DNA of 39,293 bases from positions 1-39,293 of the forward strand of contig JABMNN010000122.1 in assembly GCA_013204545.1 (NCBI GenBank). Reading direction: 5' to 3'. Positions 29,108 through 36,087 of the stretch are shown here, piece by piece (positions within the stretch are counted from its first letter, which is position 1; every line of letters starts with the position of its first letter). The translations under genes and the position numbers were made by a program. A model generated the notes under the pieces. It worked only from the letters and a program-made list of their open reading frames with translations. It was not told the origin of the DNA and did not search any database. Origin of the DNA: Chloroflexota bacterium. Its GTDB lineage: Bacteria; Chloroflexota; Dehalococcoidia; Lucifugimonadales; Lucifugimonadaceae.

Positions 29108-29397
29108 ATTTGTTCCGCTCCAGATAGCTCGTCAGACGATGCCATCGAGGTGCGATATCGTCCGACAAATTAAAGACTAAATTACGCCGAATACAAGCTG
29201 AAACTAGGTCGAATTTCGCTGTGTTCAAAGTGCAAGCGAAGTCTAACACCAGCCCATATCTATCATTTGGTGCCAACACACCAATAAACGGCAATCAGTA
29301 ACCCGTTGCATAAACCCACCCGTGCAAAACGATTCGAATGGCTCGCTAATACGGTATTCTGGATTGCGAATAATTCGATATTTCAACGGAGTAAACG

Positions 29398-30180
29398 ATG
29401 GCAGACGCTGCAGTCCCAAACATTAAAGGGCGATTTACAACCTGTAAACTTGTGAAACGTGAAGAACTCACCGTAGATCTGGTGAAGTTTTGGATCAAAC
29501 CTGCGCAGGACTACACGTTCAAACCGGGCCAGTACTGCACTATAGGTGTCGATGGCATCGAGCGCCCTTACTCGATTTCCTCCTCTCCGGACGAAGAGAA
29601 CATCGAGCTCTTCATCGAGATCGTTCCCATTGAACATGGTGGGCACTTAACCCCGCTTCTTGAGCACCAGAAAGTCGGAGCGGAGATGACTCTTCGCCCA
29701 CGGGCCAAAGGGGTCTTCGTCCTCCAGCCTCAGTTCAAGCACCACATATTCGTAGGCACCGTTACTGGTGTAGTTCCGTATATCTCAATGCTCCGCAAGT
29801 TCCTCAACGATCCCTCGTGGCCAGAACCTGTCGATGGTGTCGCCCGTGAGGACTACTCGTTCCACGTCCTCGAAGGCGCAAGCTACGACGATGAATTCGG
29901 CTACGACGAAGAACTTTCCGAGCTCGCTTCGAAGCACGATTTCATCCACTTCTACCCTTCAGTTTCACGTCCCAACGACGAACGAAACGCCAACTGGGCT
30001 GGCGCCAAGGGTCGAATCAACCTGTTGGTTGAAGACTATCTGGAAAAGCTCGGTGTCAATCCTGCTGAAACCTGCGTCTACGCCTGTGGCCACCCACAGA
30101 TGATCGAAGACGTCGGAGACCGCATGAAGCCAACCGACTACAACTTCATCGAAGAGCGCTTCTGGAAAGAAGACGAATAG
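29398..30180 (+). CDS. Ferredoxin-NADP reductase-like FAD/NAD-binding oxidoreductase
   Basis: A 260-residue two-domain flavoprotein of the FNR superfamily. The FAD domain includes FKPGQYCTIGV and the RPYSISSSP motif (residues 56-63) that binds the isoalloxazine and phosphates. The NAD(P) domain has FVGTVTGVVPYISMLR, then VYACGHPQMIEDVGDRM near the C-terminus, as in bacterial Fpr enzymes. No iron-sulphur domain is fused, so it probably exchanges electrons with a separate ferredoxin or flavodoxin. The ATG has GGAG seven bases upstream. It is followed by a structured 210-base gap that holds a copy of the 31-bp repeat. Confidence 0.88.
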   Translation: MADAAVPNIKGRFTTCKLVKREELTVDLVKFWIKPAQDYTFKPGQYCTIGVDGIERPYSISSSPDEENIELFIEIVPIEHGGHLTPLLEHQKVGAEMTLRPRAKGVFVLQPQFKHHIFVGTVTGVVPYISMLRKFLNDPSWPEPVDGVAREDYSFHVLEGASYDDEFGYDEELSELASKHDFIHFYPSVSRPNDERNANWAGAKGRINLLVEDYLEKLGVNPAETCVYACGHPQMIEDVGDRMKPTDYNFIEERFWKEDE

Positions 30181-30200
30181 ACCGCGTCGCAGACATGTAC

Positions 30201-30231
30201 GCGACCAAGTCAACTGATGATGCCCGGAGCT
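30201..30231 (+). repeat. 31-bp repeat, copy 1, in the gap upstream of a dehydrogenase gene
   Basis: Matches copy 2 (34058-34088) at 28 of 31 positions. It opens GCGACCAAGTCA and closes GCCCGGAGCT; the three differences fall in or next to the loop of a potential small hairpin (GUCA paired with UGAU here, UGAC in copy 2). The 3' end merges with a larger predicted stem: GGAGCTGAC (30226-30234) with GTCAGCCCC (30269-30277). It ends 159 bases before the start of the 30391 gene. Confidence 0.7.
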
Positions 30232-30390
30232 GACGATGGAGCCAGAGTTGCAGGCTGGAATACCTGTAGTCAGCCCCACAGCGAACTTCATCATGTGCGC
30301 TTCAGCCTTATACTGGCGCGTCTAAATATCTACTGAAACATAAATTCAAAACAGCACTAGCATCCGCTAGTAACTAGAGGAATCGCAGAA

Positions 30391-31284
30391 ATGGCAGAAC
30401 GAATCGGATTTGTCGGACTCGGAATCATGGGCAAGCCTATGGCAAAGAATCTGGTCAAGGCTGGTTACGATGTAACCGTATTCAACCGATCATCCGCAGC
30501 AGTCAACGAACTCGTCGCCGAAGGTGCAAAGGCCGGAACTTCATCCGCCGATGTAGCCGCAAAATCCGACATTATCGTTTTAATGGTCCCCGACTCTCCT
30601 GATTCCGAAGCGGTGGTTCTCGGCGAAAATGGACTGCTCGAAGGTGCTTCCGCTGGCGACCTCATCATCGACATGTCATCGATCGAACCGGGGGTCTCAC
30701 AGCGCATTCACAACGCCTGCGCCGAGAAGGGCGTCAAGTTCATGGATGCTCCTGTTTCGGGTGGCGAACCGATGGCAGTCTCTGGCGATCTTGCAATCAT
30801 GGTTGGTGGTAATGCTGGCGACTTCAAGCGCGCACAACCGCTCTTCGAAGTGATGGGCAAATCGGCTGTTCTCTGCGGCGATAGCGGTGCAGGCAACATT
30901 ACTAAGCTAGCCAATCAAATCATCGTTGGTGCGAACATACAGGCCCTCGCCGAAGCTCTCGTTCTGGCGACTAAAGCCGGTGTAAACCCCGAGACCGTAT
31001 TCAATGCCATCAAGGGCGGGCTAGCTGGCTCAAACGTAATGAACGCTAAGGGCCCAATGATGTTCGAGCGAAACTTCAAGCCAGGCTTTCGTATCGAGCT
31101 TCACTACAAAGACATCAACAATGCTGCCAAAACTGCGAACGAACTCAACCTTCCGCTCCAGGTCACAGCCAACTTGCAGCAGGTAATGAAGGCACTCGTA
31201 GGCTGGGGTGAAGGTGGCAACGACCACTCAGGCATCCTCAGCTACGTAGAAAAACTCTCCGGAGTCACAGTCACCAACAAATAA
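30391..31284 (+). CDS. NAD(P)-dependent 3-hydroxyisobutyrate/2-hydroxy-3-oxopropionate dehydrogenase family
   Basis: A 297-residue beta-hydroxyacid dehydrogenase. The nucleotide site is IGFVGLGIMGKPMAKNLVKAG with FNRSS after the second strand, suggesting NADP preference by its Arg. The substrate motif DAPVSGGEPMAVSGDLAIMVGG and the catalytic lysine in GNITKLANQIIVG are intact, as is the C-terminal KDINNAAKTANELNLPLQV. Tartronate semialdehyde reductase, 3-hydroxyisobutyrate dehydrogenase and related activities cannot be separated by eye. The start has AGAGGAA upstream. A strong terminator follows 45 bases after the stop. Confidence 0.88.
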   Translation: MAERIGFVGLGIMGKPMAKNLVKAGYDVTVFNRSSAAVNELVAEGAKAGTSSADVAAKSDIIVLMVPDSPDSEAVVLGENGLLEGASAGDLIIDMSSIEPGVSQRIHNACAEKGVKFMDAPVSGGEPMAVSGDLAIMVGGNAGDFKRAQPLFEVMGKSAVLCGDSGAGNITKLANQIIVGANIQALAEALVLATKAGVNPETVFNAIKGGLAGSNVMNAKGPMMFERNFKPGFRIELHYKDINNAAKTANELNLPLQVTANLQQVMKALVGWGEGGNDHSGILSYVEKLSGVTVTNK

Positions 31285-31329
31285 GTTCGGTGTCCGCTAA
31301 AAGAGTAATAAATTACTCAATGAAAATAG

Positions 31330-31358
31330 AAAACGGGTCGAGCAAGTCGACCCGTTTT
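31330..31358. terminator. Bidirectional rho-independent terminator
   Basis: A perfect 12-bp inverted repeat (AAAACGGGTCGA and its complement) around a 5-base GCAAG loop. The A/T ends provide a U-tract on both strands. It sits between the convergent genes ending at 31284 (plus) and 31388 (minus). Confidence 0.85.
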
Positions 31359-31387
31359 CGCGCCTAGAAACGTAGAGCCCAGTCGAA

Positions 31388-31921
31388 CTAACCCTCGACG
31401 CCTATCCCTGTCGCCCATAACAACTCAGCACAGCGATCAAGTGCCTGTTCAGAGTCTCTACCTTCGCACAAAATTATCGTATTTCCAACTACCACGAAAT
31501 CACCATAACGAGCGATCAATCCCCCGCTTGACGCACCAGCGCGACGGTCTGTCGTTCCCTCTGGCCAGCGCGTGTCTCCTGAACGAACCAGCGCATTCTC
31601 TCCAGTAACCTCATCCGCGTAACTTATCCCTTTATCAATGGCAGTCACTTGGTTTGGATACATTCGGAGTTCGTACTGGACTGAATTTTGTTCAGGTGGC
31701 GCAAAATAGCCCATGTAGGCGCTAGAAGCAGCAGGCAATTCAGCTACGTCATACTCCTTGGCAGTCTTGAAACCGTAGCTCTCGAAATACTCAATCGAAA
31801 ACTCTCGTTCTGGTTCTGATATTTTTGAAAATGTCGGATCACAACAACTGTCACTGCTGCAAGCAGTGATTACGAAAATCATCAAAGCGGAAACAGAAAT
31901 AGCGGTTGCTCTGACGCTCAT
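31388..31921 (-). CDS. Predicted lipoprotein, function unknown
   Basis: A 177-residue secreted protein. From ATG 31921 it has a signal core (ISVSALMIFVI) and lipobox ITAC, then a Ser/Cys-rich spacer. The mature domain has a conserved-looking ARYGDFVVVGNTIILCEG segment near the C-terminus, reminiscent of proteins that report per-residue differences, but no family was recognised. The frame is open to 31978, overlapping the PAC2 gene; the chosen start avoids the overlap, has AGGCG six bases upstream, and puts the signal peptide first. It starts seven bases after the PAC2 stop, so the two are probably co-transcribed. Confidence 0.65.
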   Translation of the reverse strand: MSVRATAISVSALMIFVITACSSDSCCDPTFSKISEPEREFSIEYFESYGFKTAKEYDVAELPAASSAYMGYFAPPEQNSVQYELRMYPNQVTAIDKGISYADEVTGENALVRSGDTRWPEGTTDRRAGASSGGLIARYGDFVVVGNTIILCEGRDSEQALDRCAELLWATGIGVEG

Positions 31922-31928
31922 GAGTCGC

Positions 31929-32873
31929 CTAATCAACCCGCGGTTCGAAATCTTCGTCATCGGAGTCAGTTTCGCCATTAGAAATTTCGCTTAAAAATTG
32001 TTCAATCTCATCCGATAGCGAAAAATCTTCCCCTTGGTCAGACATGGAACTGCTCAAATTACCATCACGGTCACCCGATTCACCGGTATCGAGTTCGCGC
32101 TCGAACCTCTCCACCATCTCCTTGAGTCCAGGGTTGTCCGTCATAGCCGGATTCACCTGATCGTATTGTTTTTCACCCAATTCAATTTCAGGAAGTATCG
32201 TGCTAAACCCGTAGAGTTCGGCGAGTATCTTCAGAATCCGAGCACTGCCAGCGTAGTCATCGTCGAGCTTGAGATACAACGGCAGATGAACCATCAACGA
32301 GAGTGTCTCTAGGTTCATATCGGAAAAGATACGCTCGGATATCTGAGAAGTCATCGAAGTCGGACCCTGATACCTCGAGCGCCCTATCCGCACATCGCCA
32401 AATCCGGCAGGCGGCTCCCAACCTCGAGCCGAACCTGTCACCGACAGTTGGCGCGAATGTGGCACGGAATCGTACATGCCACCGATCTGCACGTACCGAG
32501 TAACTCCCAGTGCCTTAATCAGCTCTATCACTGAATCGTTGAAATCTTCTGAGAATGAATGAGGCTCCAAAAGCTCTAGTAGCACCAGATCGTTAGAGCC
32601 GGGTCGTCTAACGTAACTAACTCGGGTATTCGGCACTCGAACCGTCCGTTCTTCGCCCGACAATCGAATCTCAGGACGATACCGTGTGAAATCGTAAAAT
32701 TTACTTGGACGTTCGAGTTGACCGATTTGTTCAGACGCGTACATCTTGCCGAGCCGTCGCAGCACGATCTTTCCAACATTGCCGACGTTTATCCACGGCT
32801 TCAAAATCGCTATGCAGTGCGGGTCTTGAAGCGGTGGATTCGGCATCTCTATTTCGAAATCACCAATTTTCAT
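31929..32873 (-). CDS. PAC2 family protein (proteasome assembly chaperone 2-like)
   Basis: A 314-residue protein from ATG 32873. The first ~230 residues match the PAC2 fold seen in many Actinobacteria, Chloroflexota and archaea: an N-terminal CIAILKPWINVGNVG strand-turn, YVQIGGMYDSVPHS in the middle, and SLMVHLPLYLKLDDDYAGSARILKILAELYGF near its end. The C-terminal ~70 residues are acidic and Ser-rich (SSSMSDQGEDFSLSDEIEQF) and likely disordered. In eukaryotes PAC2 helps assemble proteasomes; bacterial function is unknown and no proteasome gene is in the window. It precedes the lipoprotein gene by seven bases. Confidence 0.8.
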   Translation of the reverse strand: MKIGDFEIEMPNPPLQDPHCIAILKPWINVGNVGKIVLRRLGKMYASEQIGQLERPSKFYDFTRYRPEIRLSGEERTVRVPNTRVSYVRRPGSNDLVLLELLEPHSFSEDFNDSVIELIKALGVTRYVQIGGMYDSVPHSRQLSVTGSARGWEPPAGFGDVRIGRSRYQGPTSMTSQISERIFSDMNLETLSLMVHLPLYLKLDDDYAGSARILKILAELYGFSTILPEIELGEKQYDQVNPAMTDNPGLKEMVERFERELDTGESGDRDGNLSSSMSDQGEDFSLSDEIEQFLSEISNGETDSDDEDFEPRVD

Positions 32874-33048
32874 ATTTCCAGTCCTGCCCACAGCATACCG
32901 GGAATTTTCGTCCCCACAAAGGCGAATCAGTCCGTTGACACGGTGCTAAAATCCGTCTCATAGCCTATCGTCGAGCGATAAACATCAATCGACGCTCTCG
33001 TTTCATTCGACTGCCAACCAAGAACAAACAGGAAATCAGAACTACCTC

Positions 33049-34020
33049 ATGGCAAACAAGTTTGTATTTCTCCCACCGCAATCAGACCTCTTTGCCGAGT
33101 GGATTCCCCGATTGCTCGATAGTGCTCCGGGCTGGGAGATCGTCACCCCTACCACGAACGAAGACGCCCTAAAAGAGCTCCCCGACGCCGATGCTGCCTA
33201 CGGGACTATGACTCCCGAACTCATCGCAGCTGCACCAAAACTTCGTTGGCTTCAGGCACCTGCCGCCGCACCAAATGCCGGCTACTACTTCGACGAACTT
33301 ATCGCCCACCCAACGAAGGTCACCAATTTCAGGGAGATATATAACGATCATATCTCCGTCCAGATCCTCGGCTACATCCTCAACTTCACCAAGCACTTCA
33401 ATCTCTACCGCGACCAACAGAATGAACGCAAATACGAAGTCCTTGAATCTCCGTATCACGATATTTTCTTACCTGAATCAACCGTACTGATCGTAGGTGT
33501 AGGCGGAATTGGAACTGAAACAGCACGACTTTGCAAAGCAGTCGGCATGCACGTTTTGGGTATCGATGCTCGACGCGATGGCAAGCCAGAGTGGGTCGAC
33601 GATATGTTCCGCCCCAATGAACTAGACCAGCAGTTACCCAAGGCGGATTTTGTTGTACTGACAATCCCACACACACCGGCAACAGAAGGTCTCTTCGACT
33701 CATCGAAGTTTGCGCTCATGAAGAATTCCGCAAAGTTCATCAACATCGGACGAGGGATGACCACCAAACTCGACGATCTGAACGCAGCGCTACGAACCGG
33801 CGTTATCGGCGGAGCAGCACTCGATGTTTACGAAATTGAACCGCTTCCAGCAGATCACCCGTTATGGGACGCGCCGAACACGATTCTCACTCCGCACACT
33901 GCAGCAGTAGGTGGAGCAAATCTATTGGAACGTCGATATGAAATCGTCGTAGAAAACTTTAGGCACTTTGCAGATGGTGAGCCCCTTCGCAACGAAGTCG
34001 ATAAAGCCAACTGGTTCTAG
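33049..34020 (+). CDS. D-2-hydroxyacid dehydrogenase (NAD-binding)
   Basis: A 323-residue D-isomer-specific 2-hydroxyacid dehydrogenase. The Rossmann motif is LIVGVGGIGTETARLCKAVG with the ribose-binding aspartate in VLGIDARRDG. The catalytic set is visible: Arg in VVLTIPHTPATEGLF-NIGRGMTTKLDDL (NIGRG), Glu in DVYEIEPLP and His in LTPHTAA. The N-terminal half is divergent and gives no hint of substrate (2-ketoacids in general). A ribosome binding site AGGAAA lies somewhat far upstream of the ATG. It is followed after 92 bases by a second dehydrogenase of the same superfamily that is only distantly similar. Confidence 0.9.
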   Translation: MANKFVFLPPQSDLFAEWIPRLLDSAPGWEIVTPTTNEDALKELPDADAAYGTMTPELIAAAPKLRWLQAPAAAPNAGYYFDELIAHPTKVTNFREIYNDHISVQILGYILNFTKHFNLYRDQQNERKYEVLESPYHDIFLPESTVLIVGVGGIGTETARLCKAVGMHVLGIDARRDGKPEWVDDMFRPNELDQQLPKADFVVLTIPHTPATEGLFDSSKFALMKNSAKFINIGRGMTTKLDDLNAALRTGVIGGAALDVYEIEPLPADHPLWDAPNTILTPHTAAVGGANLLERRYEIVVENFRHFADGEPLRNEVDKANWF

Positions 34021-34057
34021 TACCACTGCCCCCCTCCTTCTAGCCGCGGCGCAACCT

Positions 34058-34088
34058 GCGACCAAGTCATCCGATGACGCCCGGAGCT
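34058..34088 (+). repeat. 31-bp repeat, copy 2, just upstream of a dehydrogenase gene
   Basis: Second copy of the repeat at 30201-30231 (28 of 31 identical). Here the central GTCA-TCCGA-TGAC can form a small hairpin. It ends 24 bases before the TTG start of the next gene and just upstream of its ribosome binding site, a position suited to translational or transcriptional control. Confidence 0.7.
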
Positions 34089-34112
34089 AAATAAGTAATT
34101 TGTATAGGAAAT

Positions 34113-35099
34113 TTGTTGAATCGAAAACCGCTAGTAGTCCACGTCGATACAACGGAATCGCCGCTTGAGTTGGAACGAATCGCACTCGCTGGAATCGACT
34201 GTGAAATCGTTTCGATCGCCGTTTCTTCGGAAGGCGAAATAATCGAGGCGGCAAAAGACGCTACCGTTGTCCTCAACGATCACTCACCTGTAACCAAGGC
34301 GATGGTCGACCAACTCACAAACTGCAAGCTAATCATTCGGTACGGTCACGGCTACGACACCGTCGATGTCGACGCCTGTACAGAAGCCGGGATAATCGTC
34401 ACCAACATCGCTGGCTCGACCTCTGAAGAGGTTTCCAATCACGCCCTGACACTTCTACTTGCATCGGCAAGAGAAATTAAACGATTCGACCTCGCAACCA
34501 CTTCCGGCAGATGGTCAGAGGTTTACTCTCGTTCAGCTCTTAATCGAATCTACGGTGAAACCGTCGGAATTGTCGGATTCGGGTGGATTGGTCGCGCCAT
34601 GGCACGCAAGTGCAGAGCGCTTGGAATGAACGTACTGGTCAACGATCCATACGTCGGTGAACATCTAGCGGTCGAATACAACGTGCAATTCGTGTCGAAA
34701 GATGAACTACTCAAACGTTCTGATTACGTAACCCTCCATATCCCTCACCTCGAAGACACCCATCACTTCATCAATGCCAAAGCGCTCGATCTCATGAAAT
34801 CAACCGCTTACTTGGTGAACACCTCCCGAGGGCCCGTCGTCGATGAACACGCACTCATTTCGGCACTTCAGCAACAACAAATAGCTGGCGCAGGAATCGA
34901 CGTTTACGAGCAAGAACCTCTGGCTATCGACAATCCACTTCTGAACATGGAAAACGTCATTTGCACTCCCCACGTCGCAGGGTCAAGCAAAATTGGCTGG
35001 GAAATCATCCGAAGGCGTGCCGGTGAAGAAGCAGCCAGAGTCCTACGCGGTGAACGACCTAATGTAATCGTAAATCCGGAAGTGCTCGGCCGTATTTAG
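34113..35099 (+). CDS. D-2-hydroxyacid dehydrogenase, C-terminal-binding-protein-like
   Basis: A 328-residue NAD-dependent dehydrogenase of the CtBP/phosphoglycerate dehydrogenase branch. The N-terminal substrate domain ends RYGHGYDTVDVDACTEAGI, the Rossmann motif is VGIVGFGWIGRAMARKCRALG, and the catalytic residues are in NTSRGPVVDEHAL, DVYEQEPLA and CTPHVAGSS. The start is one of two consecutive TTG codons (34113 or 34116) with AGGAA a few bases upstream. Copy 2 of the 31-bp repeat lies just before that site. Substrate unknown; similar enzymes act on hydroxypyruvate, glyoxylate or phosphoglycerate. Confidence 0.9.
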   Translation: MLNRKPLVVHVDTTESPLELERIALAGIDCEIVSIAVSSEGEIIEAAKDATVVLNDHSPVTKAMVDQLTNCKLIIRYGHGYDTVDVDACTEAGIIVTNIAGSTSEEVSNHALTLLLASAREIKRFDLATTSGRWSEVYSRSALNRIYGETVGIVGFGWIGRAMARKCRALGMNVLVNDPYVGEHLAVEYNVQFVSKDELLKRSDYVTLHIPHLEDTHHFINAKALDLMKSTAYLVNTSRGPVVDEHALISALQQQQIAGAGIDVYEQEPLAIDNPLLNMENVICTPHVAGSSKIGWEIIRRRAGEEAARVLRGERPNVIVNPEVLGRI

Positions 35100-35144
35100 C
35101 CAGATAATTAGCTAGTCGCTGATCACCGCTGGTAGACCGACGTT

Positions 35145-35184
35145 GATGGTGGGCAACAGGCTGTAACTAGATCTGACCACCGTC
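35145..35184 (+). repeat. Stem-loop downstream of the CtBP-like dehydrogenase gene
   Basis: GATGGTGG (35145-35152) pairs with CCACCGTC (35177-35184) over 8 bp including one G-U, with a 24-base loop. There is no T-run after it, so it is not a classical terminator. It may mark the transcript end. Confidence 0.35.
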
Positions 35185-35223
35185 TTAAGTAGTCACCCAC
35201 AAGCCTTTTTCGTCGAACTTCCG

Positions 35224-35229
35224 TATAAT
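35224..35229 (+). promoter_or_regulatory. Candidate promoter -10 box (TATAAT) for the structured leader region
   Basis: An exact TATAAT, 45 bases downstream of the previous stem-loop and about 93 bases upstream of the decapeptide ORF. No good -35 hexamer stands at 16-18 bases, so the evidence is the -10 and the position only. Confidence 0.4.
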
Positions 35230-35264
35230 CCCAGCAACGGTCTTGACCCTGGCAGGGCGATCGT

Positions 35265-35445
35265 GGGTAGAAAAACTCTACTACCCGGTAGTTCGAATCA
35301 AGAAGGAGGTGGTCAGTTTTAATGTCTAGTACCAAACGAGGTGTCCTACGCTAAAGTAGGGCGCCCTACCAGTAGGGCACCTCAAGAGTAGGACCACCCG
35401 AACAGCAAACGTCTCTGCGACAATGCTGTTCCGGTGGTCCTACTC
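35265..35445 (+). promoter_or_regulatory. Structured RNA region with mutually exclusive hairpins around a strong ribosome binding site
   Basis: Lies in the 455-base gene-free stretch between the CtBP-like and Nudix genes. In order: a hairpin GGGTAG/CTACCC (35265-35286); AAGGAGGTGG, a near-perfect Shine-Dalgarno (35303-35312); a 12-bp stem GAGGTGTCCTAC/GTAGGGCACCTC (35338-35349 with 35372-35383) enclosing a palindrome GTAGGGC-GCCCTAC (35356-35369); and a long hairpin 35386-35445 with 21 pairs and one mismatch. GACCACC (35392-35398) is complementary both to GGTGGTC at 35308-35314, inside the ribosome binding site, and to GGTGGTC at 35433-35439. No known riboswitch or small RNA family was recognised. 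The remainder, 35446-35554, has no feature that could be supported. Confidence 0.5.
35322..35354 (+). CDS. Ten-codon ORF with a strong ribosome binding site (possible leader peptide)
   Basis: ATG 35322 to TAA 35354 encodes MSSTKRGVLR. The AAGGAGGTGG site lies 9 bases upstream and is the best Shine-Dalgarno in the window, which is surprising for so short a frame. Codons 6-10 overlap the 5' arm of the first large hairpin, so a ribosome here would melt it. There is no run of one amino acid that would point to classical amino acid attenuation. It may equally be the remnant of a lost gene. Confidence 0.4.
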   Translation: MSSTKRGVLR

Positions 35446-35554
35446 GCGTCTGCCACCTTTTCCAGAATCAGGCACTCCTCTCATATGGGAGACTGCTGGG
35501 TGATGGGACAACCTCTAACCAGCCAAGAACCGACAGAACCTACTCGCTAGTCCC

Positions 35555-36058
35555 ATGATCCGACACTTCACAGCTACCGGCTTCGTCGTTCACGACGATA
35601 GCACCTTGCTGCACTGGCACAAAAAAGTTCAGGAATGGCTTCCACCCGGCGGACACGTCGATCCCAACGAAGACCCTGTCCAAACAACACTTCGTGAAAT
35701 CAAAGAAGAAACAGGATTCGATGTCGAAATCGTACCAACCCAGCAATCGCTCGTAATCGGCAATCTCGATCAGGTTTACGCGCCGCACAGCATCATGATC
35801 GAAGATGTCACTGACGCCAAACACGGCAAGCACCAGCACATCGACCACATCTACTTCACTCGGCTCATCGGTGGTGCATCATCTCCGAAAGGTGAACTCG
35901 CCACAGATCATGAAGAAACAACCATATGGCTCTGGGCATCCCTCATCGATCTCCAAAATGGAACCTCGTTCAAAACCCCAACAGGCGAGCTCCGCACGCC
36001 ACCCGAAGACGTCCTAAAACTAGGCTCGGCTGCCATTCGACACGTTAGCGGCGTGTGA
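35555..36058 (+). CDS. Nudix hydrolase
   Basis: A 167-residue protein with a full Nudix box G-X5-E-X7-REIKEETGF from Gly33 to Phe55 (GGHVDPNEDPVQTTLREIKEETGF region), after the strand TGFVVHDDSTLLHWHKKVQEWLPPGG. The family cleaves nucleoside diphosphates linked to other groups, using Mg bound by the REUXEE glutamates. A specific substrate cannot be named. There is no clear ribosome binding site before the ATG at 35555. It follows the structured region at 35.26-35.45 kb, whose last hairpin ends 109 bases upstream, and converges on the broken kinase. Confidence 0.88.
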   Translation: MIRHFTATGFVVHDDSTLLHWHKKVQEWLPPGGHVDPNEDPVQTTLREIKEETGFDVEIVPTQQSLVIGNLDQVYAPHSIMIEDVTDAKHGKHQHIDHIYFTRLIGGASSPKGELATDHEETTIWLWASLIDLQNGTSFKTPTGELRTPPEDVLKLGSAAIRHVSGV

Positions 36059-36087
36059 GCAACATTCCTCAATCTATTCCCAACGAG

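Noticed and set aside
35250-35305. tRNA-like T-loop (GTTCGAATC) suggesting a tRNA gene
   Set aside because: The bases flanking the loop cannot form the 5-bp T stem, and no acceptor, D or anticodon arms can be built around it.
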